From the NCBI RefSeq assembly GCF_050389775.1, contig NZ_CP177146.1, positions 186,001-250,000 of the forward strand: a DNA stretch of 64,000 nucleotides, given 5' to 3'. Positions 51,396-60,823 of this stretch are shown one piece after another; within the stretch, counting starts at the first letter, position 1, and every line of letters starts with the position of its first letter. The stretch is from Marinibacterium sp050389775 (GTDB taxonomy: Bacteria; Pseudomonadota; Alphaproteobacteria; Rhodobacterales; Rhodobacteraceae). The position numbers and the translations under genes were made by a program. The notes under the pieces are model-generated. The model did not search any database and had not been told where the DNA came from. It saw only the letters and a program-made list of their open reading frames with translations.

Positions 51396-52811
51396 CTAAA
51401 GGACCAGCGCCAGCCCGACCAGCCACAGCGAGGTCAGCGCGCCGCAGGTCAGGGCAAAGGGCCCGTTCCAGCGCAGCCCCGCCCGGGCCGGGCTGACCTT
51501 GCCGAAATTGGCGATCAGCAGCACCGAGGCGGTAAACGGCGAGGTGACCCCCGACAGGGCCCAGGCCGAGGTGATCGTGCAGACCAGCAGGGCAGGGGGG
51601 ATGCCCAGGGCCTCGGGCGCGGGCAGCAGCGGGCCGATCAGCGACACGGCCAGGATCGGGTTCATGCCCAGCTGGCCGGTCAGGGGGATCAGCCAGAACA
51701 GCCCGACCAGGAAGAGCGGCGCGGGGATCGCGGCCAGGTCGAGCCCGGCGCCCTGCATCACCGGCAGGGCCAGCGGCGCGCCCAGGGCACCGATGAACCC
51801 GGCCATGGCCACCAGCGACAGCTCGCCCTTCAGCGCGGGCAGCTCCTGCGTGGCGAACTGGCGGGCCCGGCGGGCGGGGATCGCCGCGCTGCGGCTGCCC
51901 GGGGCAGCCTGCAGGGTGACCCAGACCAGGGCGATCACCGGCACGGCGGCCATGACTGCGCCAAAGACCCGCACGCCGGTGACCAGGTGCAACAGGCTGA
52001 CCGAGCCCAGGATCACGGCCATCAGCAGGTAGAGCGGGCGCATGTGGCGCAGCCACTGGCCCTCGGCCGGCCCGCGCGGCGGGGGCGGGGCGCTGAGCCG
52101 GGGCTTGAATATCGTGTCCAGCGCCCAGCCGGTGCCGGCGAACATCAGCGCGCTGAACAGGCAGAATGGCAGGGCGTCGATCCAGGTGGCACCGGGCACG
52201 ACCGACAGGGTGATGGCCGAGGCAAAGGCCAGGGGCGACCATGGCAGGGTCGAGATGAAGCCGCGCAGGATGGCCACCAGCATGCGCCGGGTCCGGTGCT
52301 GGCGGATCTCGGGATTGGGCTCGCGCCCGGCGGCATCGGCCGACAGGGCACCAAGCAGCGAGATCGAGCCATACATCAGCACCAGCCCGAAGAGATGCCC
52401 GCCCAGGGTCAGGGCCAGGTACCGCCGGCCGGGCGGCTGACCGGCCAGGAACCGGCCGCAATCCAGGATGCCCGGATCGGTCATCGCCGCCCCGCGCATG
52501 GCGGTCAGGGCGGTGAAGAAAGCGGCGATGAAAGCCGCCCGCGACAGGGCAAAGAGCACGTCCTCGTGCCAGCGATCAAGCAGCAGGGCGGCCAGCAGGA
52601 TCAGGGCCAGCCCGATCAGCAGAAACGCCCGCCGGCCCCAGGACAGCAAAGGCGCATAACACGCCAGGCCGAAGACGGTCAGGGCCGAGGCCATGTAGCC
52701 CAGGGTCGGGGCGCCGGTGAATTCGAAGGGGATCGCGCAGAGCAGCACGCCGACAAAGGCCGCGCCGCCCATTCGGGAGAGGAGGGACAGCATCGGGGCG
52801 GGCAGGGTCAT
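51396..52811 (-). CDS. polytopic membrane protein, possible transporter
   Basis: 471 residues with 12 or so membrane helices. LTGQLGMNPILAVSLIGPLLP and ITSAWALSGVTSPFTASVLLI look like the duplicated discontinuous-helix motifs of DASS/ArsB-like (IT superfamily) transporters, but the match is only suggestive. Not part of a clear operon. Ligand unknown. AGAAAGG precedes the ATG by eight bases. Confidence 0.6.
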   Translation of the reverse strand: MTLPAPMLSLLSRMGGAAFVGVLLCAIPFEFTGAPTLGYMASALTVFGLACYAPLLSWGRRAFLLIGLALILLAALLLDRWHEDVLFALSRAAFIAAFFTALTAMRGAAMTDPGILDCGRFLAGQPPGRRYLALTLGGHLFGLVLMYGSISLLGALSADAAGREPNPEIRQHRTRRMLVAILRGFISTLPWSPLAFASAITLSVVPGATWIDALPFCLFSALMFAGTGWALDTIFKPRLSAPPPPRGPAEGQWLRHMRPLYLLMAVILGSVSLLHLVTGVRVFGAVMAAVPVIALVWVTLQAAPGSRSAAIPARRARQFATQELPALKGELSLVAMAGFIGALGAPLALPVMQGAGLDLAAIPAPLFLVGLFWLIPLTGQLGMNPILAVSLIGPLLPAPEALGIPPALLVCTITSAWALSGVTSPFTASVLLIANFGKVSPARAGLRWNGPFALTCGALTSLWLVGLALVL

Positions 52812-53195
52812 GGGCGGGCCTTTCTGCGAATGCGGTCCCGCCGGCCGGTCGCCGGGCCGCGCGCCCCCGGTCGGGGCCGCCTGCGGGCGGGGCCGTCAGC
52901 CGGAAAGGGCCGTCAACGATCGGGGCGGGCGCCTGCGGCATCCGGTCCCATGCCCTGCCTTACCCGCCGCAGCGCTGAATGCAAGTCGGGGCGGCCATGC
53001 GTTCCGCGAAGGGCCGGGGCGGCCGGCACATGGCAGGATCGCGGGCGTGGTGCGCGCATCCGACGGTCATCGGGGGCCGGCCTGTGGCCTTTCGGCGCCG
53101 CATCGCGGCACAATTTCCAGTGAAGTTGCCGTAATTACAATCGGGTATGCTATCCCCCGGGGCAGGGACGCGAGAATCAGTAAGGGTGGTGTGTC
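52812..53195. other. divergent region before the RND pump genes
   Basis: 384 bases. The right end is AT-richer with a GTAATTAC palindrome at 53131-53138 and a TTGCCG at 53126 as a possible -35. The rest is very GC-rich with no clear signal and no gene. Confidence 0.45.
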
Positions 53196-54629
53196 ATGAC
53201 GACCGGTGCGATGGCTTTCAGACAGGGGCCGGACGGCCACGTGGGTGATGCAGATCCCGGGGCCATGCGCCGCCGACGCCCGGCCCGTCCCGCTGGCCTG
53301 ATCCCGGTGCTTCTGGCGGTTCTCTTGTGCCTCGCCGCCCTGCTGGCCGCGCCCGTCGCCCGGGCCCAGCAGGCGCCGGTGGTCGGCACCGTGGCCGTGC
53401 AATCCAAGGACATCGCCGACAGCGCGCGCTTTACCGGCCGGGTCAACGCGGTCAACAAGGTCGACATCCTGCCGCGCGTCGACGGTTTCCTGCTGTCGCT
53501 GGGCTTCAAGGAAGGCCAGGCGGTGAGCGACGGCCAGACCCTGTTCGAAATCGAGCCCGACAGCTACAAGGCCGCGATCACCGAGATCGAGGGCCGCATC
53601 CAGGCCGCCGAGGCCGACAAGAAACTGGCCGATATCGAGGTCGACCGGCAACAAACGCTGGTCGGCGACCAGGTCGCGGCGGAAAACGTGCTGCAACAGG
53701 CCCAGGCCCGCCAGGGCCAGGCGGCCGGCACCCTGCAGGAATTGCAGGGCGAGCTGCAGATCGCCAAGCTGAACCTGTCCTACACGACGATCACCGCGCC
53801 GTTCGACGGCCGGGTCGGGCTGACCGACATGGCAGAAGGGGCCTATGTCTCGCCCCAGAGCGGCACGCTGGTCACGGTCAGCAGCATCGATCCGATCTAC
53901 GTGACCTTCCCGGTCTCGGAATCGGTGTTCCTGGATTTCACCGCCCGCCAGAAGGCGCGCGACACCAAGGCGCCGCTCGCCGTGGCGATCACCCTGGCCA
54001 ACGGGCGGGATTACGACCACGACGGCACCATCGCGGTGGTCGACACCCAGGTGCAGCCGGGCACCGACACGATCCTGATCCGGGCCAGCTTTCCCAATCC
54101 CGAGGGGCTGCTGCGTGACGGCCAGCTGGTGCGGGTGACGCTGACCCAGGACACGGGCGAGGATTCGCTGACCATCCCGGCCCAGGCGCTGCAACGCGAC
54201 CAGGGCGGGTACTTCGTGCTGGTCGTCGGCGATGACGGCAAGGTCGAGAAACGGGCGATCACCTTCGGGCGCATGGCCGGGCCGGATGTCATCGTGGCCG
54301 GCGGGCTGAAACAGGGCGAGCAGGTCATCACCGAGGGCATCCAGCGCGCCCGGCCCGGGTCGCAGGTCACCGCACAGCCCGCCACCCAGGCCGCGCCGAC
54401 CGGTGCCGCCGCCACCCCGGCCGCTGCGGACGCGCCAGCAGGGACCGCCGATGGCGCCGCACCCTCCGGCAGCGATCCGGCCGCGTCCGGCGAGACAGCG
54501 TCCTCCGGCGATGCTCCGGCCCCGGATGCGGCTCCTGCCTCGGGCGATGGCGGCAACGCGGCCCCGGATGCGACATCCGCACCGGGCGATGGCGCCGGTG
54601 ATGGCTCCGACGCGGCTCCGGCGGAGTAA
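53196..54629 (+). CDS. RND efflux periplasmic adaptor (AcrA/MexA family) with low-complexity tail
   Basis: 477 residues. Signal sequence/membrane anchor at ~35-58 (PVARAQQ end), lipoyl half-motifs, a coiled coil (GRIQAAEADKKLADIEVDRQQTLV), and beta-barrel part (TITAPFDGRVGLTDMAEGAYVSP). Residues ~395-477 are an unusual tail of Ala, Pro, Gly, Asp and Ser repeats. Six bases before the permease gene. ATG 53196 is preceded by AAGGGTGG. Substrates are not known. Confidence 0.9.
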   Translation: MTTGAMAFRQGPDGHVGDADPGAMRRRRPARPAGLIPVLLAVLLCLAALLAAPVARAQQAPVVGTVAVQSKDIADSARFTGRVNAVNKVDILPRVDGFLLSLGFKEGQAVSDGQTLFEIEPDSYKAAITEIEGRIQAAEADKKLADIEVDRQQTLVGDQVAAENVLQQAQARQGQAAGTLQELQGELQIAKLNLSYTTITAPFDGRVGLTDMAEGAYVSPQSGTLVTVSSIDPIYVTFPVSESVFLDFTARQKARDTKAPLAVAITLANGRDYDHDGTIAVVDTQVQPGTDTILIRASFPNPEGLLRDGQLVRVTLTQDTGEDSLTIPAQALQRDQGGYFVLVVGDDGKVEKRAITFGRMAGPDVIVAGGLKQGEQVITEGIQRARPGSQVTAQPATQAAPTGAAATPAAADAPAGTADGAAPSGSDPAASGETASSGDAPAPDAAPASGDGGNAAPDATSAPGDGAGDGSDAAPAE

Positions 54630-54635
54630 CCGGCG

Positions 54636-57600
54636 ATGATCTCGAAGGTCTTCATCCACCGGCCGCGCATGGCGCTGGTCATCTCGATCGTCATCACCCT
54701 GGCCGGGGTGATCTCGTTGCTGCAACTGCCCGTCGCACAATTCCCCGACATCGTGCCGCCGCAGGTCCAGGTCACGGCCAGCTATCCCGGCGCCGGGGCC
54801 GACGTGGTCGAATCCACCGTGGCCCAGCCCATCGAAGAGCAGGTCGTCGGCGTGGCCGACATGCTCTACATGAAATCGACCAGCGGGGCCGACGGCAGCT
54901 ATACGCTGAACGTCACCTTCGCCCCGGGCACCGATCCCGACATCAACACGGTCAACCTGCAGAACCGGGTCAGCCTGGCCGAATCCTCGCTGCCCGACCA
55001 GGTCACCCGGATCGGCGTGCGCACCAAGAAGAAATCCTCGGCCCTGCTGCAGGTCATCAACATCGTTTCCGACGACCCGTCGCATGACGACCTGTTCCTG
55101 TCCAACTTTGCCACGATCAACGTGCTGGACCGGATCAAGCGCGTGAACGGCGTGGGCGATGCCATCCTCTTCGGCGCCCAGGATTACTCGATGCGCGCCT
55201 GGCTGGACATCGACGCGATGACCAACCTGGACATCACCCCCGACGATGTCATCAACGCGATCAACGCCCAGAACGTTCAGGCCGCCATCGGCCGGGTCGG
55301 CGCCCAGCCGATGACCGCCGACCCGATTTTCCAGCTCAACATCCAGACCCAGGGCCGGCTGTCCTCGGTCGAGGCCTTCGAGGCCATTGTCATCCGTGCC
55401 GACGAGGACGGGTCCTTCGTGCGCCTGTCCGACATTGCCCGGGTCGAGCTGGGCGCGCGGTCGCTCGATAGCGAAAGCCGGTTCAACGGCCAGCCCACGG
55501 CCATGATCGGCGTCTATCTCTCGCCCGGGGCCAATGCGCTGGACACCTCGGCCAAGATCCAGGCCACGATGGACCAGGCCGAACAGGCCTTTCCCGACGA
55601 CATCCACTGGCAGGTGCCCTACAATTCGGTCAGCTTCGTCAAGGCCAGCATCGAGGAAGTGCTCAAGACCCTGGGCGAAGCCTTTGTCCTGGTGGTTCTG
55701 GTGGTCTTCCTGTTCCTGGGCAGCCTGCGCATGACGATCATCCCGCTGATCGCCGTGCCGGTCTCGCTGATCGGGGCCATGGCCTTTCTGCTGGCCCTGG
55801 GCTTTTCGCTCAACACGATCTCGCTGCTGGCCCTGGTGCTGGCCATCGGCATCGTTGTCGACGATGCCATCGTGGTCATCGAGAATGTCGAAAAGGTCAT
55901 GGACGACCATCCCGACCTGACCGTGCCCCAGGCCACCGAGCTGGCCATGGAACAGATTACCGCGCCGATCCTGGCCATCACCCTGGTGCTGCTGTCGGTC
56001 TTCGTGCCCGTGGCCTTCATCCCGGGCATCAGCGGCACGATCTTCCAGCAATTTGCCGTGGCCGTGTCCTTTTCGATGCTGATCTCGGCGCTCAACGCCC
56101 TGACGCTCAGCCCGGCCCTGTGTTCGATGCTGCTCAAGCGCCACGAGGGCGAGCGCAAGGGCCCGCTGGCCTGGGTCTCGCGCCAGATCGACCGGGCGGG
56201 GATGGGCTATGCCTCGGTCGCCGGCGCGCTGGCCCGCCGGGCCGTGCTGGCGCTGGTCTTCCTGGGCGCGTCGATCGTCGGGGCGGGCTACCTGTTCACC
56301 TCGACGCCTTCGGGCTTTCTGCCGACCGAGGACCAGGGCGCCTATTTCGTCGAGATGGCCCTGCCCGACGGGGCGTCGATCAACCGCACGCGCGAGACGA
56401 TGAGCGATGTCTACGACATGCTCAAGGACGCGCCGGGGGTCGATAGCGTCGAGACGGTGACGGGCTACAGCTTTGTCGACGGGCTGGCCAAGTCGAACAG
56501 CGGCTTTGCCATCGTCATCATGAAACCCTTCGACGAGCGCACCGGCAAGGACGAGACCGTCGATGCCTCGATCGCCCATGCCCGCCAGCAGCTGGCCACC
56601 CTGCCGTCGGCCATCGGCGTGCCGTTCAACCTGCCGCCGATCATCGGGCTGGGCACCGGGTCGGGCTTTGAATACCAGCTGCTGTCGCTGGAAGGCGCCG
56701 ATGCCCGCGAGCTGGGCGCCACGGCCATGGGCCTGATCACCGCCACCCATGACGAGCCGCGCCTGGCCGGGGTCTACACGACCTTCTCGGCCAATGCGCC
56801 GATCCTCGACCTCGATCTCGACCGCGAGCGGCTGCAGACCCTGGGTGTCGATGTCAGCACGCTGTTCCGGGCGATGCAGGCCACGCTGGGGGGCTATTAC
56901 GTCAACGACATGAACCTCTTCGGCCGGACCTGGCAGGTCAACGTGCAGGCCGAGGAACGCTATCGCCAGAGCGTGACCGACATCTCGCGCATCCATGTGC
57001 GCAACGCCAAGGGCGAGATGGTGCCCATCCGCGCCGTGGCCAGTGTCGAGCTGACCTCGGGGCCGCAATCGCTGACGCGCTACAACAATTACCGCAGCGT
57101 GACGATTGCCGGCGGGCCGGCGCCGGGCGTGTCATCGGGCCAGTCGCTGGAGGCGATGGAAGACGTCTCGGCCAAGGCCCTGCCGCAGGGTTATGATTAC
57201 GAATGGACCGGCACGGCCCAGCAGGAAATCGAGGCCGCGGGCAAGACGCCCATCGTGCTGGGGCTGGCCGTGCTCTTTGCCTACCTGTTCCTCGTCGCGC
57301 TCTACGAAAGCTGGACGATCCCGGTGGCCGTGCTGCTGTCGGTGTCCTTTGCCACCTGCGGCGCGCTGATCGCCCTGCGCCTGTCGGGGCTGGCCAACAA
57401 CATCTATGCCCAGATCGGGCTGGTGGTGCTGATCGCCCTGGCGGCCAAGAACGCCATCCTGATCGTCGAATTCGCCATGGAGCGCCGCAAGTCCGGCGAG
57501 ACGATCACCGATGCGGCCATCGACGGGGCCCGGGCGCGGTTCCGGGCGGTGATGATGACCAGCTTTGCCTTCATCGCCGGTCTGTTCCCGCTGGTCGTGG

Positions 57601-57752
57601 CCGAAGGCGCGTCGATGCTGGCCCGCCGGGGCGTGGGCGTGCCGGTGTTCGGCGGCATGATCGCCGCGGCCGTGGTGGGCATCTTTGTCATCCCCGCGCT
57701 CTACGTGCTGGCCCAGCGGTTCCGCGAAAAGGTGCACGGCACGCCGGACTGA
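54636..57752 (+). CDS. RND multidrug efflux permease (AcrB/HAE1 family)
   Basis: 1038 residues, the standard RND length, with the 1+5+1+5 helix layout. Proton-relay residues are seen: Asp-Asp in GIVVDDAIVVIEN (near 407) and Lys in AAKNAILIVEF (near 940). Porter-domain motifs such as GAGADVVESTVAQPIEEQV are normal. It pumps hydrophobic or amphipathic compounds through the adaptor to an outer-membrane channel that is not encoded here. No local regulator gene is present. Confidence 0.95.
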   Translation: MISKVFIHRPRMALVISIVITLAGVISLLQLPVAQFPDIVPPQVQVTASYPGAGADVVESTVAQPIEEQVVGVADMLYMKSTSGADGSYTLNVTFAPGTDPDINTVNLQNRVSLAESSLPDQVTRIGVRTKKKSSALLQVINIVSDDPSHDDLFLSNFATINVLDRIKRVNGVGDAILFGAQDYSMRAWLDIDAMTNLDITPDDVINAINAQNVQAAIGRVGAQPMTADPIFQLNIQTQGRLSSVEAFEAIVIRADEDGSFVRLSDIARVELGARSLDSESRFNGQPTAMIGVYLSPGANALDTSAKIQATMDQAEQAFPDDIHWQVPYNSVSFVKASIEEVLKTLGEAFVLVVLVVFLFLGSLRMTIIPLIAVPVSLIGAMAFLLALGFSLNTISLLALVLAIGIVVDDAIVVIENVEKVMDDHPDLTVPQATELAMEQITAPILAITLVLLSVFVPVAFIPGISGTIFQQFAVAVSFSMLISALNALTLSPALCSMLLKRHEGERKGPLAWVSRQIDRAGMGYASVAGALARRAVLALVFLGASIVGAGYLFTSTPSGFLPTEDQGAYFVEMALPDGASINRTRETMSDVYDMLKDAPGVDSVETVTGYSFVDGLAKSNSGFAIVIMKPFDERTGKDETVDASIAHARQQLATLPSAIGVPFNLPPIIGLGTGSGFEYQLLSLEGADARELGATAMGLITATHDEPRLAGVYTTFSANAPILDLDLDRERLQTLGVDVSTLFRAMQATLGGYYVNDMNLFGRTWQVNVQAEERYRQSVTDISRIHVRNAKGEMVPIRAVASVELTSGPQSLTRYNNYRSVTIAGGPAPGVSSGQSLEAMEDVSAKALPQGYDYEWTGTAQQEIEAAGKTPIVLGLAVLFAYLFLVALYESWTIPVAVLLSVSFATCGALIALRLSGLANNIYAQIGLVVLIALAAKNAILIVEFAMERRKSGETITDAAIDGARARFRAVMMTSFAFIAGLFPLVVAEGASMLARRGVGVPVFGGMIAAAVVGIFVIPALYVLAQRFREKVHGTPD

Positions 57753-57770
57753 TCCCGGACAGGGCAGGGG

Positions 57771-57788
57771 GGGGGCGGCGGCGCCCCC
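57771..57788. terminator. bidirectional hairpin between convergent genes
   Basis: GGGGGCG-GCGG-CGCCCCC stem, placed between the permease stop (57752) and the amidohydrolase stop (57789). Confidence 0.65.
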
Positions 57789-58568
57789 TCAGGCCGGGCC
57801 GATGCCGTAGAGATGGCGCGCGGCGACCTGGTCGGCCAGCGGGCCCCAGTGATGGGCGGCCTCGCGGGTGCTGGCATAGCTGGTCCGGCTTTCGTGCTGG
57901 GTATGGGGCCAGTCGCTGCCCCAGACCACCCGGTCGAGGCCGATCAGTGACAGCAATTCGGTCGCATGGGGCCGGATGTCGAAGGGCACGCGGTAGCCGG
58001 CGGAGAACTTGAAGAACAGCGCCGAGCGGTCGGCAAGGCCCGCCACCGCGCCGATCAACGGATCGCGCCCGGCATCGGGTTCGCCGGGCAGGCCGAAATG
58101 GTCGATCACCACGTCGACGCCCTGGTCGGTCAGGGCCGGCAGCCAGCCGGCCAGGCGCGGGCCTTCCAGGTGGATGTCCAGGTGCAGCCCGCGTGCGCGC
58201 AACAGGTCCAGGAACCGCCGGGTTGCCGGAGCCGCCAGGTCGGGCAGGGTCACGCCGCGCACAAGGTTCCAGCGCAGACCGCGCACGCCCGCGGCCACCA
58301 GCGCGTCCAGCGCCGCTTCGCTGACATCCAGGGGCACCACCCCGACGCCGGCAAAGCGCTGGCGGTCCAGCCCGGCCAGCGCGGCGCAGAGCTCGGAATT
58401 GTCGGTTCCCAGAAAGCTGACCTGCACGATCACCCCGCCTTTCAGCCCGTGGGCCGCCTGGTGGGCCAGCCAGTCGGCCAGCGGCGCCGGGGCTGCCGGC
58501 ACATAGCGCGCGCCCTTCACGGCCGTCACGGTTTCGTACACATGCGCGTGGCAATCGAACTGGATCAT
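57789..58568 (-). CDS. LigI-like amidohydrolase (2-pyrone-4,6-dicarboxylate lactonase family)
   Basis: 259 residues from ATG 58568. Opening FDCHAHVYE and later VIDHFG, VVWGSDWPHT fit the small TIM-barrel amidohydrolases around LigI and D-galactarolactone isomerase. The lactonase opens 2-pyrone-4,6-dicarboxylate in protocatechuate 4,5-cleavage. The exact substrate is not certain; sugar lactones are the alternative. Divergent from the GntR/UTRA gene, with the operator palindrome between them. Confidence 0.78.
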   Translation of the reverse strand: MIQFDCHAHVYETVTAVKGARYVPAAPAPLADWLAHQAAHGLKGGVIVQVSFLGTDNSELCAALAGLDRQRFAGVGVVPLDVSEAALDALVAAGVRGLRWNLVRGVTLPDLAAPATRRFLDLLRARGLHLDIHLEGPRLAGWLPALTDQGVDVVIDHFGLPGEPDAGRDPLIGAVAGLADRSALFFKFSAGYRVPFDIRPHATELLSLIGLDRVVWGSDWPHTQHESRTSYASTREAAHHWGPLADQVAARHLYGIGPA

Positions 58569-58586
58569 GGGGCCCCCTGCTGTCGA

Positions 58587-58602
58587 AGTCATATATATGA
58601 CT
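58587..58602. promoter_or_regulatory. GntR/UTRA operator palindrome
   Basis: AGTCATATATATGACT, a perfect 16-bp palindrome, AT-rich, midway between the divergent amidohydrolase and gntR starts. HutC/GntR-type operators have this GT-N-TA-N-AC shape. Confidence 0.75.
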
Positions 58603-58654
58603 AGTTGACTGCATGGGTCAACGTCGATTACCCCTGTTGCAAGGGAGGCCCCAG

Positions 58655-59386
58655 ATGACCAACGGATTCGCACAGACCGATGCCCGGCTACCGGCCTATG
58701 CCCGGTTGCGCGACACGCTCAGCGGGCGCATTGCCCGGGGCGAATGGACCCCGGATCAGCCGATCCCGTCCGAGGCCCGGCTGGCCGGCGAATTCGATGT
58801 TTCGGTCGGCACGGTGCGCAAGGCTGTCGACGGGCTGGTCGGCGAGGGGCTTCTGGAACGCCGGCAGGGCTCGGGCACCTATGTCCGCGCGCCGTCCTTC
58901 AACGCCACCCTGTTCCGCTTCTTCCCGATGCGCGAAAGCGACGGCTCGCCCCTGTCGATCCCCCAAAGCCGCATGCTGGACCGGACGCTGACGCGGGCCA
59001 CCGGCGAGGCCGCCCAGGCCCTGGGCGAGATCGAGGTCATCAAGATCACCCGCCTGCGCAGCCTGTCCGACCAGCCGGTCCTGTTCGAAGAGATCTACAT
59101 CTCGCGCGACCGTTTCGACGGCTTCCAGGACCTGCCCGAAAGCGCCTTTGGCCCGCTGCTCTACCCGCTTTACTTCGAACGCTTCGGCCTGCTGGTGAAA
59201 CGGGCCACCGACGAGGTGTCCTTTGGCCGGGCTTCCGACGCCGTGGCCGGCCAGCTGCAGGTGCCGCAAGGCGACCCGCTGGCCATCATCCGGCGCACGG
59301 CCTTCGACATCGAGGACCGGCCCGTCGAATGGCGCATCGCCAGCGGCAGCGCCAAGGGCTTCCGCTACGTGAGCGAAATCAAATGA
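58655..59386 (+). CDS. GntR-family regulator, UTRA (HutC) type
   Basis: 243 residues: winged helix (PSEARLAGEFDVSVGTVRKAVDGLVGEGLLERRQGSGTYV, ~40-78) and UTRA ligand domain (~95-240). ATG 58655 has GGGAGG about six bases upstream. It probably binds the palindrome at 58587 and regulates the amidohydrolase gene and the downstream transporter set; the ligand is likely the transported acid. Confidence 0.9.
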   Translation: MTNGFAQTDARLPAYARLRDTLSGRIARGEWTPDQPIPSEARLAGEFDVSVGTVRKAVDGLVGEGLLERRQGSGTYVRAPSFNATLFRFFPMRESDGSPLSIPQSRMLDRTLTRATGEAAQALGEIEVIKITRLRSLSDQPVLFEEIYISRDRFDGFQDLPESAFGPLLYPLYFERFGLLVKRATDEVSFGRASDAVAGQLQVPQGDPLAIIRRTAFDIEDRPVEWRIASGSAKGFRYVSEIK

Positions 59387-59418
59387 CACGACATGACACT
59401 TTCAAAGGGAGAGAGACA

Positions 59419-60369
59419 ATGACACTCAAGGCAACCCTGCTGGGCCTGACCGCCGCCGCGGCGCTGGCGGCACCGGCCCTGGCCGAATATCCCGAACGGG
59501 CGATCGAGCTGACGATCCCGGCCGGGGCCGGCGGCGGCACCGACACCAGCGCGCGCAAGCTGGCCATCCTGCTCGAAGAGAAGCTGGGCGTGTCCATCGC
59601 CATCCTCAACGTCGGCGGTGGCGGCGGATCGGTCGGCGCGTCGCAGTTCATGCAGGCCCGGCCCGACGGCTATGCACTGTTTGCCACCTGGAACAGCCCG
59701 CTGACCACCGTGCCCCAGGTGCAGAACGTGGCCTATTCGCTCGACAGCTTCACGCCTATCGCCGCCACGTCCGAAACCGCCTACACGCTCTGCGTCAAGA
59801 CCGATTTCCCGGCCACCACGGGCGCCGAGTTCCTGGCCGAGCTCGAAGCCAACCCGGGCAAGTACACCTATGGCAACGACGGGATCGGCGGCACCATGCA
59901 GCTGGCCGCCGAGCGGATCTTCCAGGCCCGGGGCATCGATGCCATCGCCATCCCCTTCGGCGGTGCCGGCGAGACCCTGCAGAACTTCCTGGGCAACCAT
60001 GTCGACATCTACGGCGGGTCGATCTCGACCGTGCTGCCCTATGTCGAGACCGGCGAGGTCAAGTGCCCGCTGGTGACCTCGGCCGCCGACGTGCCGGCGC
60101 TGCCCGGGGCCTCGGGGCTGGACGCCCTGGGCATGGCCGACAAGGAGACCCTGCTGTGGCGGGCGATCCTGGGACCCAAGGGGCTGGACCCGCAGATCGT
60201 CGACAAGCTGGCCGAGGTCATCGACGAGGCGGTCAACGATCCGTCCTATGTCGAGTTCCTGGCCACCAAGGGCGAAGTGCCCAACGTCGTGAAGGGCCAG
60301 GCCCTGGCCGACCGGCTGCAGTCGGAATACGACGCGCTGGCCGAGGTTTCGGCACAGCTGGGCCTCTGA
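59419..60369 (+). CDS. TctC-family substrate-binding protein, set 2
   Basis: 316 residues from ATG 59419 (AAGGGAGAG upstream). Signal peptide ending ALAAPALAEY (near residue 21). Features of Bug/TctC proteins: IPAGAGGGTDTSARKLA and GGGGSVGASQFMQARPDGY. It is different in sequence from the set 1 protein, so the two transporters probably have separate ligands. Confidence 0.9.
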   Translation: MTLKATLLGLTAAAALAAPALAEYPERAIELTIPAGAGGGTDTSARKLAILLEEKLGVSIAILNVGGGGGSVGASQFMQARPDGYALFATWNSPLTTVPQVQNVAYSLDSFTPIAATSETAYTLCVKTDFPATTGAEFLAELEANPGKYTYGNDGIGGTMQLAAERIFQARGIDAIAIPFGGAGETLQNFLGNHVDIYGGSISTVLPYVETGEVKCPLVTSAADVPALPGASGLDALGMADKETLLWRAILGPKGLDPQIVDKLAEVIDEAVNDPSYVEFLATKGEVPNVVKGQALADRLQSEYDALAEVSAQLGL

Positions 60370-60372
60370 TCC

Positions 60373-60822
60373 ATGGAGAAGCGTCAGGATATCGTTCTGG
60401 GCCTGGTCTTCATGGGCATCGGCATCGCCGCGGCCTGGATGGCCCGGGGCTATACCGGGGCCAGCGGGACCTACCCGCTGGTGCTGGGCCTGATCCTGAC
60501 GCTTCTTGGCGGGGCCGTGGCCCTGCGGGCCCTGCGCGCGGGATCGACGGCGCCCCGGACATTGATCGAGGCGCCGGCACAGATGATCACCGCCGCGGTC
60601 ATCGCCACGATCTACGTGGCGCTGGTCGTGCCGCTGGGGTTCTACACGGCCTCGTTCCTGCTGATGCTGGCCCTGCCCACCGCCCTGGGCCTGCGCCGGC
60701 CGGGGCTGGTGCTGGCGGTGTCGGTCGTGTTCATGGGCCTTGTCTATCTCGTCTTCTCGGTGCTGCTGGAAAAACCGCTGCCGCGCGAGGCGCTCCTGTC
60801 CCTCCTTTCGGCCGGAGGCTGA
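60373..60822 (+). CDS. TctB-family small permease subunit, set 2
   Basis: 149 residues, four hydrophobic segments, with the family's GTYPLVLG loop. Three bases after tctC, one base before the tctA start. Confidence 0.85.
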   Translation: MEKRQDIVLGLVFMGIGIAAAWMARGYTGASGTYPLVLGLILTLLGGAVALRALRAGSTAPRTLIEAPAQMITAAVIATIYVALVVPLGFYTASFLLMLALPTALGLRRPGLVLAVSVVFMGLVYLVFSVLLEKPLPREALLSLLSAGG

Positions 60823-60823
60823 C

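Noticed and set aside
53067..57068. 1333-codon minus-strand open frame
   Set aside because: Antisense to the RND adaptor and permease genes, with no domain-like sequence.
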